From assembly GCF_015686655.1 (NCBI RefSeq), contig NZ_JADPMP010000003.1:62001-126000 (forward strand): a DNA stretch of 64,000 bases. Reading direction: 5' to 3'. The notes beneath the pieces were generated by a model, which ran no database searches, had not been told where the DNA came from, and worked only from the letters and a program-made list of their open reading frames with translations. This document shows positions 53,003 through 61,220 of this stretch, piece by piece (position 1 is the stretch's first letter; each line of letters opens with the position of its first letter). The position numbers and the translations under genes were made by a program. Origin of the DNA: Pontibacter sp. FD36 (GTDB lineage: Bacteria > Bacteroidota > Bacteroidia > Cytophagales > Hymenobacteraceae).

Positions 53003-54256
53003 TTATTTGAGTTCCAGCCGGTCTATGTCGCCGTAGCTCTCATAGGAGGAGAGAACCACCTTCTCGCCTGGCTTTAGGCCGTCAAGTACTTCGTAATGCT
53101 TTGGGTTCTGACGACCCAGTTTGATGGAACGCTTGGTCGCATGGTCGCCCGACTTATCCACCACGAATATCCAGCTGCCGCCTGTGCTTTGGTAGAAACC
53201 GCCGCGTGGCAGGAGCACGGCCTTGCCGCCATCATTCAGGTTCAACCTGATTTGCAATGTCTGACCGCGGCGTATACCTTGCGGAGTGGCGTCCCCGGCA
53301 AATTCCAGGTCTACCTGAAATGTACCGCCCTGCACCTCAGGGAACACCTTAGCCACTTTTAGTTTATAGTTCTGTCCGTTGAAGTCGAAGTTGCCCTCCA
53401 ATCCAGGATATATGCGGGAGATGTAGTGCTCATCAATAGAGGCTCTCACCTTGTAGCCGCTCATGTCGTCTACCTGTCCAATGTTCTCGCCGGCGCCTTT
53501 AGACTCACCAACCTGGGCTTTCAGCGTAGAAAGCTGGCCGGATATAGGGGCTGTCACATACAAGCTGTTCAGCGTGTTGCGGGCCATGTTAATATTGGCC
53601 TGCATTCTTCTGATGGATTCATCCAGCTGGCGCAGGCGGTCATCCAAAAGTTTTGCGTCCTGCTTCACAGAGCGGTCACCAAGGATCTTGCGTTTTTTGA
53701 GGTACTCGTACTCTTCTTTCGATGCCTGGAATTCCTCCTGCGAGATCACCTTTTCCTCAAACAGTACTTTGTTCCGGTTGTAGGCCCGCTCAGCTGTTGC
53801 CAGGTTGTATTCAATCTCGGCCAACTGGTTCAGCTGCCTGATCTGCTCCTGCTTCATGGTGATCTCAGAGTTCTGACGTTCATTCATCAGGTCGTAGAGC
53901 TGCGTTTCACGGGTCATGAAGTCGATCTGGAGCGTTGTGTTGGAAAGCTTCAGAATAGTATCTCCTTTCTCCACCATGCGACCGTCATCGGTATAGATCT
54001 TCTCCACACGGCCGCCTTCTGATATGTCAAGGTAGAATGTTTTGAGAGGCTCCACCGCGCCATCGATGGCGATGAACTCTTGAAACACGCCGTTCTCTAC
54101 GGTGCCTACGGTTATGCGCTTGCTGTCAACGTTGAGTTTAGAGGAGTGTTCTGCAAAAAGTAGGTTGTATAGAATCACCACCAACAGCAGGGCAGCACCG
54201 GCTGCAGCAGCGATTTTCTTAGGAGTATATTTTTTCTTTTCTATGACGCGATCCAT
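53003..54256 (-). CDS. Periplasmic adaptor of an export system (HlyD/MacA family)
   Basis: The 417-residue protein has an N-terminal membrane anchor (about 15-34, AAGAALLLVVILYNLLFA), a barrel-sandwich/lipoyl domain split by a long coiled coil (about 105-215) and a beta-barrel domain at the C-terminal side. GGRVEKIYTDDGRMVEKGDTIL and PISGQLSTLKAQVGESKGAGE are the two halves of the lipoyl domain. Adaptors of this class link an inner-membrane MacB-type transporter to a TolC-like outer channel, but no TolC gene is in the window. A sigma-54-like promoter lies 39 bases upstream. Confidence 0.92.
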   Translation of the reverse strand: MDRVIEKKKYTPKKIAAAAGAALLLVVILYNLLFAEHSSKLNVDSKRITVGTVENGVFQEFIAIDGAVEPLKTFYLDISEGGRVEKIYTDDGRMVEKGDTILKLSNTTLQIDFMTRETQLYDLMNERQNSEITMKQEQIRQLNQLAEIEYNLATAERAYNRNKVLFEEKVISQEEFQASKEEYEYLKKRKILGDRSVKQDAKLLDDRLRQLDESIRRMQANINMARNTLNSLYVTAPISGQLSTLKAQVGESKGAGENIGQVDDMSGYKVRASIDEHYISRIYPGLEGNFDFNGQNYKLKVAKVFPEVQGGTFQVDLEFAGDATPQGIRRGQTLQIRLNLNDGGKAVLLPRGGFYQSTGGSWIFVVDKSGDHATKRSIKLGRQNPKHYEVLDGLKPGEKVVLSSYESYGDIDRLELK

Positions 54257-54294
54257 AGTGGGGAAAGAGTTTCTGTGTAATGCTGCACAAGGAT

Positions 54295-54311
54295 TGCCAA
54301 TAAATGTGCCA
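54295..54311 (-). promoter_or_regulatory. Sigma-54-like promoter of the adaptor gene
   Basis: On the minus strand TGGCAC (54311-54306), five bases, then TTGGCA (54300-54295). The -24 element matches TGGCAC exactly; the -12 element has TTGG where TTGC is usual, so the GC is one base late. The start codon is 38 bases downstream. The adjacent divergent gene encodes a sigma-54-type activator. Confidence 0.45.
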
Positions 54312-54546
54312 TTGTAATTAAAATGCTGTATAACAGTGTTTTGTGAATTGTTTGGCTGGCGATATCGAGCTAAACTGTTCGGTATCGTACACTACTTTGT
54401 CTGTATGCGAACACTTGAACACACGAGTAAAAATACACTGTTTTTCTCTTTCTGAATTTACGGCGGGACACAGGGGGATAACTTTTGGTATTCTGAAACA
54501 GAAAGTATTTCTTTACCCCGAAGAATTTGTAAAGTCCTTGCAGCCC

Positions 54547-55926
54547 ATGCGGAAAACCGATTGTAAAATACTGGTGGTAGATGACGAAGAAGACATCCTG
54601 TTGGCAAGCAGATTGCTGCTCAAGCAGCACTTTGCTACGGTGGTGACAGCTTCGGATCCCTACAGCATTCCGGCTTTGCTGCAGGAGCACCGTTTTGATG
54701 TGGTGCTGCTGGATATGAATTATAGCACCGGTGCCACCTCCAGCAAGGAAGGACTGCACTGGCTGAAACAGATCCTGAAACTGGCACCGGCAGTCAAGGT
54801 AATTCTGATGACGGCCTATGGCGATATTGAACTGGCAGTGCGTGCCCTTAAAGAAGGGGCCACCGATTTTGTCTTAAAACCCTGGCAGAACGATAAGCTG
54901 GTGGCTATCCTCAAGACTGCCTGCCAGCAGAATAGGGGAGTGGGCAAACGCAGTGCGGAAACAGCCGAGCAAAACCAGACCGCCTTCCACTATGCCGGTT
55001 TTATCGGCGTATCACCGGCCATGCAGCGGGTATACCAGACGATAGAAAAAGTAGCCGGTACAGATGCCAATGTGCTGATACTCGGAGAAAACGGCACAGG
55101 CAAGGAAGTAGCGGCACGTGCCCTGCACCGTAAGTCGAAACGGGCCGATAAGGTCTTTGAGAAGGTAGACCTGGGAGCTATTAGTGAGACACTTTTTGAA
55201 AGCGAGTTGTTCGGCCATGCCAAAGGCGCCTTTACCGATGCCAAGGAAGAGCGCATGGGGCGGATGGAGGCGGCGAATGGCGGAACCTTGTTCCTGGACG
55301 AAATAGGCAATCTTTCGCTCCCACTTCAGGTCAAGCTCCTGTCTGTGCTGCAAAACCGACAGGTGATCCGGCTCGGTACCAACAAGCCTCGCCCCATCGA
55401 TATCCGCCTGATCTGCGCGACCAACATGCCGCTTTACGACATGGTGCGGGATGGCACTTTCCGGCAGGACCTGCTTTACAGGATGAACACCGTAGAGATA
55501 TACCTGCCCCCGTTGCGGGAGCGTCGTGAGGATATCCGGTTGCTGGCGGAGCACTTCCTGCGCGTGTACAGCCAGAAATATGAACGTGAAGGACTAGGTA
55601 TAGCACCTGGCACCATTCGCCGGCTGACCGAGTACCGCTGGCCGGGCAATATCCGGGAGCTCGATCATGCCCTGGAGCGAGCCGTGATTTTGTGTGACCA
55701 GCAGGAACTGCAGCCGGAGGATTTTTACTTTGCCCCGGACGATGTATCGGCTAAGGTCACCGGTCAGGAGCCTGTTTTGGAAAACGACTATACCTTGGAG
55801 GCATTGGAAAAAATGATGGTGCAGAAAGCCCTTGTAAAACACGCCGGCAATATTACCCATGCAGCAAGGGAACTCGGTATCACCAGAACAGCTCTTTACC
55901 GCCGAATAGAAAAACATGGTTTATAA
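54547..55926 (+). CDS. NtrC-family sigma-54-dependent response regulator
   Basis: The true start is ATG at 54547 (MRKTDCKILVVDDEED). Upstream in-frame sequence would add 68 unrelated residues. The 459 residues have a receiver domain (D12, D13, phospho-acceptor D56, T89, K111), a sigma-54 interaction AAA+ domain with Walker A GENGTGKE (180-187) and GAFTDA (227-232), and a Fis-type helix-turn-helix at the C-terminus (GNITHAARELGITRTALYRR). GAFTDA replaces the canonical GAFTGA loop. The kinase gene overlaps its end by 11 bases. Its likely targets are the divergent export genes. Confidence 0.95.
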   Translation: MRKTDCKILVVDDEEDILLASRLLLKQHFATVVTASDPYSIPALLQEHRFDVVLLDMNYSTGATSSKEGLHWLKQILKLAPAVKVILMTAYGDIELAVRALKEGATDFVLKPWQNDKLVAILKTACQQNRGVGKRSAETAEQNQTAFHYAGFIGVSPAMQRVYQTIEKVAGTDANVLILGENGTGKEVAARALHRKSKRADKVFEKVDLGAISETLFESELFGHAKGAFTDAKEERMGRMEAANGGTLFLDEIGNLSLPLQVKLLSVLQNRQVIRLGTNKPRPIDIRLICATNMPLYDMVRDGTFRQDLLYRMNTVEIYLPPLRERREDIRLLAEHFLRVYSQKYEREGLGIAPGTIRRLTEYRWPGNIRELDHALERAVILCDQQELQPEDFYFAPDDVSAKVTGQEPVLENDYTLEALEKMMVQKALVKHAGNITHAARELGITRTALYRRIEKHGL

Positions 55927-57295
55927 CCGCTTCAGAGTTAACCTACTGTTGCGGGTGATGCTGTTGATCATCAGCATTGTCGGCATCACACTGGTTCTAT
56001 ACCGCACTGAATGGTACATGACAGCCATTTGCATGGGATTGTTGCTGCTTTTTCAGCTCTATGACCTGGTGCATTTTGTAGAACGAACCAACCGCGATAT
56101 TTCAAGCTTTCTGGAAGCTATTCAGCACTCAGACTTTACACATCGCTTCGCAATAAAAGGTGGCAATCCGACCTACAAGGAGCTTTATCAGTCGTTTAAC
56201 GATGTAGCAGATGCCTTCCAGCGCATCAAAACGGATAAACAGGTACACCACTTGTACCTGCAGGCGATCGTGGAGCACATTGGCGTAGGTATCGTTTCTT
56301 TTGAGGAGAATGGGCGTGTGGAGTTGGTCAACCATGTGTTGAAAGAAGTACTGCACACGCCTCACCTGGAGCACATAGAATCGTTGGGCCGCATCAGTGA
56401 GGAGCTGGTGGAAACGTTGCACAGCATCGGTCACAACGAGAGAAGGCTTGTTAGCCTTCAGGTACGGGATGAGCAACTGCAGCTGGCCCTGCATGCCACT
56501 ATCCTGTTCTCGCAGGGGCGTACCTTGAAGATTGTGTCGTGCCAGAATATCAAATCAGAGTTAGAGGAGCAGGAGTTGCAAACCTGGCAGAAATTGATCC
56601 GGGTGCTCACCCATGAAATTATGAATACCATCACACCGGTCATCTCCCTCACGGCTACAGTTTCGGATTTGGTAGAAGAGGAGGTGGTCGCAAAGGCTGT
56701 AGCTGGAGAAATGCCAGAGGAGGAGGCGCTGGAAGATATACAGGCGGGATTACGCACGATTGAGAAACGAAGTACCGGGATGCTCCACTTCGTGCAGAAC
56801 TATCGCCGTCTGATGCGGGTGCCCACGCCAGAAGTTCAGACCGTTAAAGTAAAGGACCTGCTCAAAAATGTACAGACCCTGCTGCAACCTGAAATGGAGG
56901 CCAGGCAAACGAGGCTCTCCATCTACCTGCGCCATGAGAAGGCTGAACTGCAGCTAGACCCGGAACTGATCGAACAGGTGCTGATCAACCTGATCAAGAA
57001 CGGGATGGAAGCATGTCAGCAGTCAGCAAGCCCCTGTGTGGAAGTGATTGCCTATCAGGAAGAGCAGGACAGAGGTCGCTTTCGGATCGATGTGCAGGAC
57101 AACGGGACTGGGATTGCTCTTGAAGACCTGGATAAGATTTTTATTCCTTTTTTTACCACCAAAAAGCAGGGCTCAGGTATAGGTCTCAGCCTCTCTAGAC
57201 AAATCATGCGCCAACATGGAGGCACTATACGTGTCAGCAGCCCCCCAGGCGGTCCTACCACCTTCAGCCTGATTTTTCGAATCAATGATGAGTAG
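55916..57295 (+). CDS. Sensor histidine kinase, partner of the NtrC-family regulator
   Basis: The 459-residue kinase has two N-terminal helices (about 8-28 and 32-50), a HAMP/PAS-like region (about 60-215) and a HisKA-like box RVLTHEIMNTITPVISL with phospho-acceptor H233. A HATPase_c domain follows with N box LINLIKNGMEAC, G1 DNGTGI and G2 GSGIGLSLSRQI. It would phosphorylate the regulator whose gene overlaps by 11 bases. The periplasmic loop between the helices is only a few residues, so the signal is probably sensed in the membrane or the cytoplasm. The left arm of a 17-base inverted repeat spans its stop codon. Confidence 0.93.
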   Translation: MVYNRFRVNLLLRVMLLIISIVGITLVLYRTEWYMTAICMGLLLLFQLYDLVHFVERTNRDISSFLEAIQHSDFTHRFAIKGGNPTYKELYQSFNDVADAFQRIKTDKQVHHLYLQAIVEHIGVGIVSFEENGRVELVNHVLKEVLHTPHLEHIESLGRISEELVETLHSIGHNERRLVSLQVRDEQLQLALHATILFSQGRTLKIVSCQNIKSELEEQELQTWQKLIRVLTHEIMNTITPVISLTATVSDLVEEEVVAKAVAGEMPEEEALEDIQAGLRTIEKRSTGMLHFVQNYRRLMRVPTPEVQTVKVKDLLKNVQTLLQPEMEARQTRLSIYLRHEKAELQLDPELIEQVLINLIKNGMEACQQSASPCVEVIAYQEEQDRGRFRIDVQDNGTGIALEDLDKIFIPFFTTKKQGSGIGLSLSRQIMRQHGGTIRVSSPPGGPTTFSLIFRINDE

Positions 57296-57410
57296 TGAGT
57301 AATTAAGAATGGTTTGGAAAACGTTGAGTGGAAGTGCCAAGCAGCTGAAGCTTAGGTATATCAGCTTCCGCTACTCTTTTATTACAAATTAAAAATTACT
57401 CACTACTCAT
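57288..57410. repeat. Perfect 17-base inverted repeat bracketing the kinase-trxA spacer
   Basis: ATGAGTAGTGAGTAATT at 57288-57304 and its exact complement at 57394-57410 enclose 89 bases. The left arm contains the kinase stop codon, and the right arm ends ten bases before the thioredoxin stop. Confidence 0.8.
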
Positions 57411-57419
57411 TATTAACTC

Positions 57420-57725
57420 CTACAGGTTCTGCTGAATGATTTGGTTTAGCTGATGTCCCGGCACGGCACCGGCCTGTTTCCAAACTACCTGACCATTTTT
57501 GAAAAGCATAAAAGTAGGCACACCCTGCACACGGTACTGCTGAGCGGCAGCCTGATTCTTATCCACGTTTATTTTGATGACCTTCAGCTTCCCTGAAAAC
57601 TCCTTGGCTAGCTGCTCCACTACCGGGTTCATCATTTTGCATGGGCCGCACCAATCGGCATAAAAGTCCACGAGTACCGGCATGCCCGGGCTTTTGATCA
57701 GTTCAGCGAATGATTTCTTTGCCAT
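57420..57725 (-). CDS. trxA: Thioredoxin
   Basis: The 101-residue protein is a classical thioredoxin with the active site WCGPC (25-29, cysteines 26 and 29), the cis-Pro motif VQGVPTFMLF and a C-terminal helix. It reduces disulfides in cytoplasmic proteins with electrons from thioredoxin reductase, which is not encoded in this window. No signal peptide is present. It is a single-gene unit, with a candidate -7 box TAGCTTTG at 57764-57757. Confidence 0.96.
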   Translation of the reverse strand: MAKKSFAELIKSPGMPVLVDFYADWCGPCKMMNPVVEQLAKEFSGKLKVIKINVDKNQAAAQQYRVQGVPTFMLFKNGQVVWKQAGAVPGHQLNQIIQQNL

Positions 57726-57756
57726 AGCTCTATTGTTTAATTGTTTTTACGAGGTG

Positions 57757-57764
57757 CAAAGCTA
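57757..57764 (-). promoter_or_regulatory. Candidate -7 box of trxA
   Basis: On the minus strand TAGCTTTG matches TAnnTTTG, leaving a leader of about 25 bases. Only a TTTTAG-like word is near the -33 position. Confidence 0.35.
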
Positions 57765-57969
57765 AAGGATAAAACCCGCAGACACTAAAAAGCTGCAAGG
57801 AGGCTAGCAAAGGTTCCCAATTTCCTTTCGAGTAATAACACTGCAAATTACACCAGGGACGCGGCATTTAGATGCAGGGTAGAGGGTGCTATACCTGGTT
57901 TGTCCACTAACCGGGAACTATACTAAGTGCGGTGTGATTATTGTACTGACAAGTTTTTCCCTGATTAAC

Positions 57970-59205
57970 ATGACGAATCTAAAATATAAGCTGAGGCATT
58001 GGTTCAGCTCCCTGGCGATTGCCATCATATTGGTAACAACCACCTTCCCACTCAACTCATGTAGCAAAAGTGATGCGGCTGTACCTGAAAACGTCGCGGA
58101 GCGCGAACTGCTCGTGTCGTCAGAGAAGGTAGGCACCCTGCCGGCCGCCATGCTCAAGCAACTGGCAGGTGCCTATGCCGGCAGCTTCCAGAATCAGATC
58201 AAATATGATGTAGCGATTTACAAAGTAAATTACCGCACCACTTTTCAGGGCCGCGAAACAGTAGCCTCCGGCTTAGTCGCTCTGCCGATGAACCTAACGT
58301 CGCCTGCACCTGTGCTGAGTGTGCAGCACGGCACGATCTTTAAACACGATGAGGCGCCCTCTGCCATGAGTGGTGGCCTTACTGGTTTTGAAGTGTTTGC
58401 CTCCGGTGGATATATCACACTTATACCTGACTACCTGGGTTTCGGGGCTTCTAAACAATTACTGCACCCTTACTATCACCAGCAGTCTTCAGGTATAGCC
58501 GTGGTCGATATGATCAAGGCGGCCAAGTCGCTGTACGCCCAGGAAGGTATGACTGATAATGGGCAATTGTTTCTGGCGGGCTACTCTGAAGGCGGCTACG
58601 TAACACTGGCTGCACAAAAAGAAATAGAAACTAATCCACAGCACGGCCTGAAAATCACTGCCTCCGGTGCAGGAGCCGGTGGTTACGACCTCACTGAGAT
58701 GCTGACCGATGTAGTGGCGGGCAAGCCTTATACCTATCCAGCCTACCTGGCTTATGTGCTGATGAGCTACAACAAGACCTACCAGTGGAACCGTCCGCTT
58801 TCTGATTTTTACCAAGAGCCTTACGCTACCCGACTGACTGGTTTATTCAACGGCCAGCATAGTGGCAGCGCCATCAACAAGGAACTGACTACTCAGACGG
58901 AGAATCTGTTTGCAGCTACTTTTCTGGAAGGGCTCCGTGGGAATGGGGAAGAGGAGCTCAAAAAGGCTTTGCAGGAGAATAGCTTTAATAATTGGGTGCC
59001 ACAAAGTCCAACGCGATTGTACCATGGCACCGCCGATGTGATTGTGCCTTATGCTAATTCTAAGCAGACGTATGAGCGGATGAAAGCAGCGGGTGCTCCG
59101 AATTTGGAGCTTATACCTATTCAGAATGGTAATCATGGGAGCAGTTTGATTCCGATGCTTACTGATTTGATTCCCTGGATGCAGTCGTTTAGAGCGAATC
59201 CTTAA
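57970..59205 (+). CDS. Lipase-like alpha/beta-hydrolase lipoprotein
   Basis: The start is ATG at 57970 (MTNLKYKLRHWFSSLAIAI), giving 411 residues with a lipoprotein signal (FPLNSC, Cys 31). An ATG 28 codons upstream is in frame but precedes a poor signal. The catalytic triad is likely S206 in GYSEGGY, D356 in HGTADVIVP and H389 in NGNHG. The sequence around the nucleophile and the lid region resembles secretory lipases (LIP family) acting on acyl esters or diesters. It is membrane-anchored, facing the periplasm or the cell surface. The gene precedes an 800-base repeat-rich spacer. Confidence 0.88.
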   Translation: MTNLKYKLRHWFSSLAIAIILVTTTFPLNSCSKSDAAVPENVAERELLVSSEKVGTLPAAMLKQLAGAYAGSFQNQIKYDVAIYKVNYRTTFQGRETVASGLVALPMNLTSPAPVLSVQHGTIFKHDEAPSAMSGGLTGFEVFASGGYITLIPDYLGFGASKQLLHPYYHQQSSGIAVVDMIKAAKSLYAQEGMTDNGQLFLAGYSEGGYVTLAAQKEIETNPQHGLKITASGAGAGGYDLTEMLTDVVAGKPYTYPAYLAYVLMSYNKTYQWNRPLSDFYQEPYATRLTGLFNGQHSGSAINKELTTQTENLFAATFLEGLRGNGEEELKKALQENSFNNWVPQSPTRLYHGTADVIVPYANSKQTYERMKAAGAPNLELIPIQNGNHGSSLIPMLTDLIPWMQSFRANP

Positions 59206-59334
59206 TAGTAGTTTAAGCTACTTCTTAGTCATTTCTCAATTCTTTATCATTTTAAATTTTTGTCATTTCGAAAGAATTGAGAAATCTGGATGGTTTCAGC
59301 CTTTTGGAAAATGGTTTTGCTGGTGTAGTGACTT

Positions 59335-59658
59335 GTGCTATTGCATAGTTGGCTTTTCGCCTGTGCGGCGGGCACTGTTTGCCCTGGCCGGGCGGGCCTT
59401 ACTTTTTGTCTTGACACAAAAAGTAAGCAAAAAAGTCAAGACCCTCCAAACTCGCTGAACGCTCGAACAGTGGAGTGTCATTTTGTGCACTTGGCACTGC
59501 TGATTGTTTCATAGCCAACGTGCGAGTTAGTCTTTCAATGCGTGTCGGCTTGGTCTTGCTATACCTGCCAGTGGTGTGCTGCAGTCACTACAAGGCTTAT
59601 ATAAAGGACTGGCAGTTATAGGCTCCCCTCCTTGGATAAGGAGGGGCAGGGGTGGTTG
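59335..59658. repeat. Composite intergenic repeat, copy 2 (inverted relative to copy 1)
   Basis: Read on the minus strand, module A (59658-59621, GCCCCTCCTT) precedes module B (59597-59526) with TTGTAGTGACTGCAGCACACC, GGCAGGTATAGCAAGACC and TAACTCGCACG. Module C (59480-59335) follows with GACACTCCA/TGGAGGGTC, then a CTTACTTTTTGT/ACAAAAAGTAAG hairpin and GCACAGGCGAAAAGCCAAC. The order and orientation match copy 1 at 24527, but B is longer by a duplicated CAAGACCAAGCCGAC-type insert, and an extra GC-rich 25-base segment sits inside C. Confidence 0.78.
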
Positions 59659-59935
59659 GACACCCGCATCTGGAGCACCAACTTAAGCCCCAATATTTGT
59701 AAACTGAAAAAGCCAAATTCCCCCTCTAAGGGTAGGCCCATTTCATTTTGCTTTTTTTGTCATCCCGTAGGGATCTTGGTGAAGAGAGCCCATACCCCCA
59801 CAAGTAGCAGCGGCTTATCACCCATACGACCAAGTTTCTTGACAGAATGACAGGGATTTTTGAACAAGGTTTTATAGAATTAAAAATCCCCCTTGTGGCA
59901 TACATATGTTCAATATGTCTGCTTTCATGCAAGTA

Positions 59936-59982
59936 AAAGGCGCTTCGTTCAGCCAATCCGGCCAGCGAAGCGCCTTTTTTTA
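59936..59982. terminator. Bidirectional terminator near the methyltransferase gene
   Basis: AAGGCGCTTCG pairs with CGAAGCGCCTT around an 18-base loop at 59938-59976. A T run follows on the plus strand and TTTTAC on the minus strand. It probably ends the minus-strand methyltransferase gene. Confidence 0.75.
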
Positions 59983-59999
59983 TTCAACCGGAACAGAAC

Positions 60000-60797
60000 C
60001 TATACCTTGGTACACTTCAGCGAGTACACCATCGGAATCATATTCTGCATATGCTTGATGCGCCAATAGCCGTCGGGGCCTTGCACGGTGTGGCTGAAGC
60101 AGTTGTAAGGGGAGTAAGGGAATTCGTGGAATAGCTCTAGTTTCAGGCCTTGGTTCATCAGTGCTGTGATCACTTCGCTCAGGCTATGGTTCCAGGAGTA
60201 TTCTTTGTACTGGATCGGGGCGTCCCGATCGGCGTAGGTGCCTGTGCTTTCCTCTACAATTGGCTCTGGGGTGTTGTGGTAAGGGTACTTTACCTGCGTG
60301 AAGTCATTGTCGAACATCCATACTACCGGGTGGAACTCGGCCATGTAGAAGATGCCGCCCGGTTTCAGGAAATGCGCGATCACTTCTGCCCAGCGGTTTA
60401 GGTCGGGTAGCCAGCCGATCACCCCGTAGGACGTGAACACTATATCAAACTTCCCCTGCAGATTTTCTTTCAGATCATATACATTAGAACACACAAAGCG
60501 GGCGTTCAAGCCAAGCTCGTCGTTAAGTTTCTCTGCTTCTTTTATGGCTTCGTCCGACAGGTCTATACCTGTAACTTCGGCTCCCAGTCTGGCCCAGGAG
60601 AGGGTGTCCTGACCGAAGTGGCATTGCAGGTGGAGCAGACGCTTGCCAGCCACTGGCCCCAGCTCTTCTAACTCTATGGCGTTGAGGCTGGACTTGCCTG
60701 CCTTGAAACTGGCGACGTCATAAAAAGCCGAATCTTTGTGCACAGCTGTGCGCAGGTTCCAGGCTTGTCTGTTCGCTTCAAAATATTCCTGTTCCAT
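60000..60797 (-). CDS. Class I SAM-dependent methyltransferase
   Basis: The 265-residue enzyme has the SAM-binding glycine region RLLHLQCHFGQDTLSWARLG followed by the acidic EVTGIDLS, the middle motif KFDIVFTSYGVIGWLPDL and the post-motif FLKPGGIFYMAEFHP. It is a typical methyltransferase_11/25 protein for a small molecule, with substrate unknown. The C-terminal HEFPYSPYNCF and IKHMQNMIPMVYSLKCTK segments recur in this Bacteroidota/Firmicutes group. It is divergent from the four-gene signalling operon that begins at 60909. Confidence 0.9.
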   Translation of the reverse strand: MEQEYFEANRQAWNLRTAVHKDSAFYDVASFKAGKSSLNAIELEELGPVAGKRLLHLQCHFGQDTLSWARLGAEVTGIDLSDEAIKEAEKLNDELGLNARFVCSNVYDLKENLQGKFDIVFTSYGVIGWLPDLNRWAEVIAHFLKPGGIFYMAEFHPVVWMFDNDFTQVKYPYHNTPEPIVEESTGTYADRDAPIQYKEYSWNHSLSEVITALMNQGLKLELFHEFPYSPYNCFSHTVQGPDGYWRIKHMQNMIPMVYSLKCTKV

Positions 60798-60908
60798 CCC
60801 CTCTTTTTGTGAAGTGTAAGATTAATTAAAAGATAAAAATACTATAAATTGCTTAATCTAAAATTCTATATATTTACATTTAATCTTACCTACGAACAAA
60901 ACGACTAC

Positions 60909-61220
60909 ATGAAGATCACAGGAAAAGAGGGCGGGCCAATTGACCGTGCTCAGGCAAAGAAATGGACAGAAAGATATAGGTCAAGTGGCAGAGGGAAAAC
61001 CAACTCACATTTGTTTGGATCGGAAACAGTAAAGCAGCTTCTTGATCAGGAGGGATGTGTGGCAATGAGAATCTATTATGCTTTAGATGATAACGGAGAG
61101 CAGCAGTTACTGTTGGTAGGTACCGATACTGAAGGAAATGATCTGACAGAAGGCCTGATTCTGGACTTATCTAGTCCATGTCCTCCGGATTGTTCAGTAA
61201 ATAGCGAGTTAGCCGGTTAA
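60909..61220 (+). CDS. Small protein of unknown function, first gene of the 7TM/kinase operon
   Basis: The start is ATG at 60909 (MKITGKEGGPIDRAQAKKW), since the in-frame ATG at 60849 sits in the AT-rich promoter region. The 103-residue product is soluble, has no signal peptide, and shows an N-terminal helix with KKWTERYRSS and a beta-sheet region (QQLLLVGTDTEGNDL) with the end DLSSPCPPDCSVNSELAG. The CPPDC motif is close to a redox or metal pair, but no further ligand is clear. The stop overlaps the next start (TAATG), so translation is coupled. Family not recognised. Confidence 0.75.
   Translation: MKITGKEGGPIDRAQAKKWTERYRSSGRGKTNSHLFGSETVKQLLDQEGCVAMRIYYALDDNGEQQLLLVGTDTEGNDLTEGLILDLSSPCPPDCSVNSELAG

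Larger units (their letters stand above)
59206..59999. other. 794-base intergenic region filled with repeats
   Basis: It holds a TGTCATTTCG repeat (59261-59290), composite repeat copy 2 (59335-59658), a TGTCATCCCG repeat (59758-59855) and a bidirectional terminator (59936-59982). An open frame of 72 codons at 59632-59850 lies across repeat borders and has no coding support. I see no tRNA or transposase. Confidence 0.75.

Noticed and set aside
53426-54022. A 198-codon open frame antisense to the adaptor gene
   Set aside because: The adaptor fold is clear on the other strand; the antisense frame has no recognisable domain.
59632-59850. A 72-codon open frame in the repeat-rich spacer
   Set aside because: It crosses borders of known repeat types and contains no plausible start context or conserved motif.
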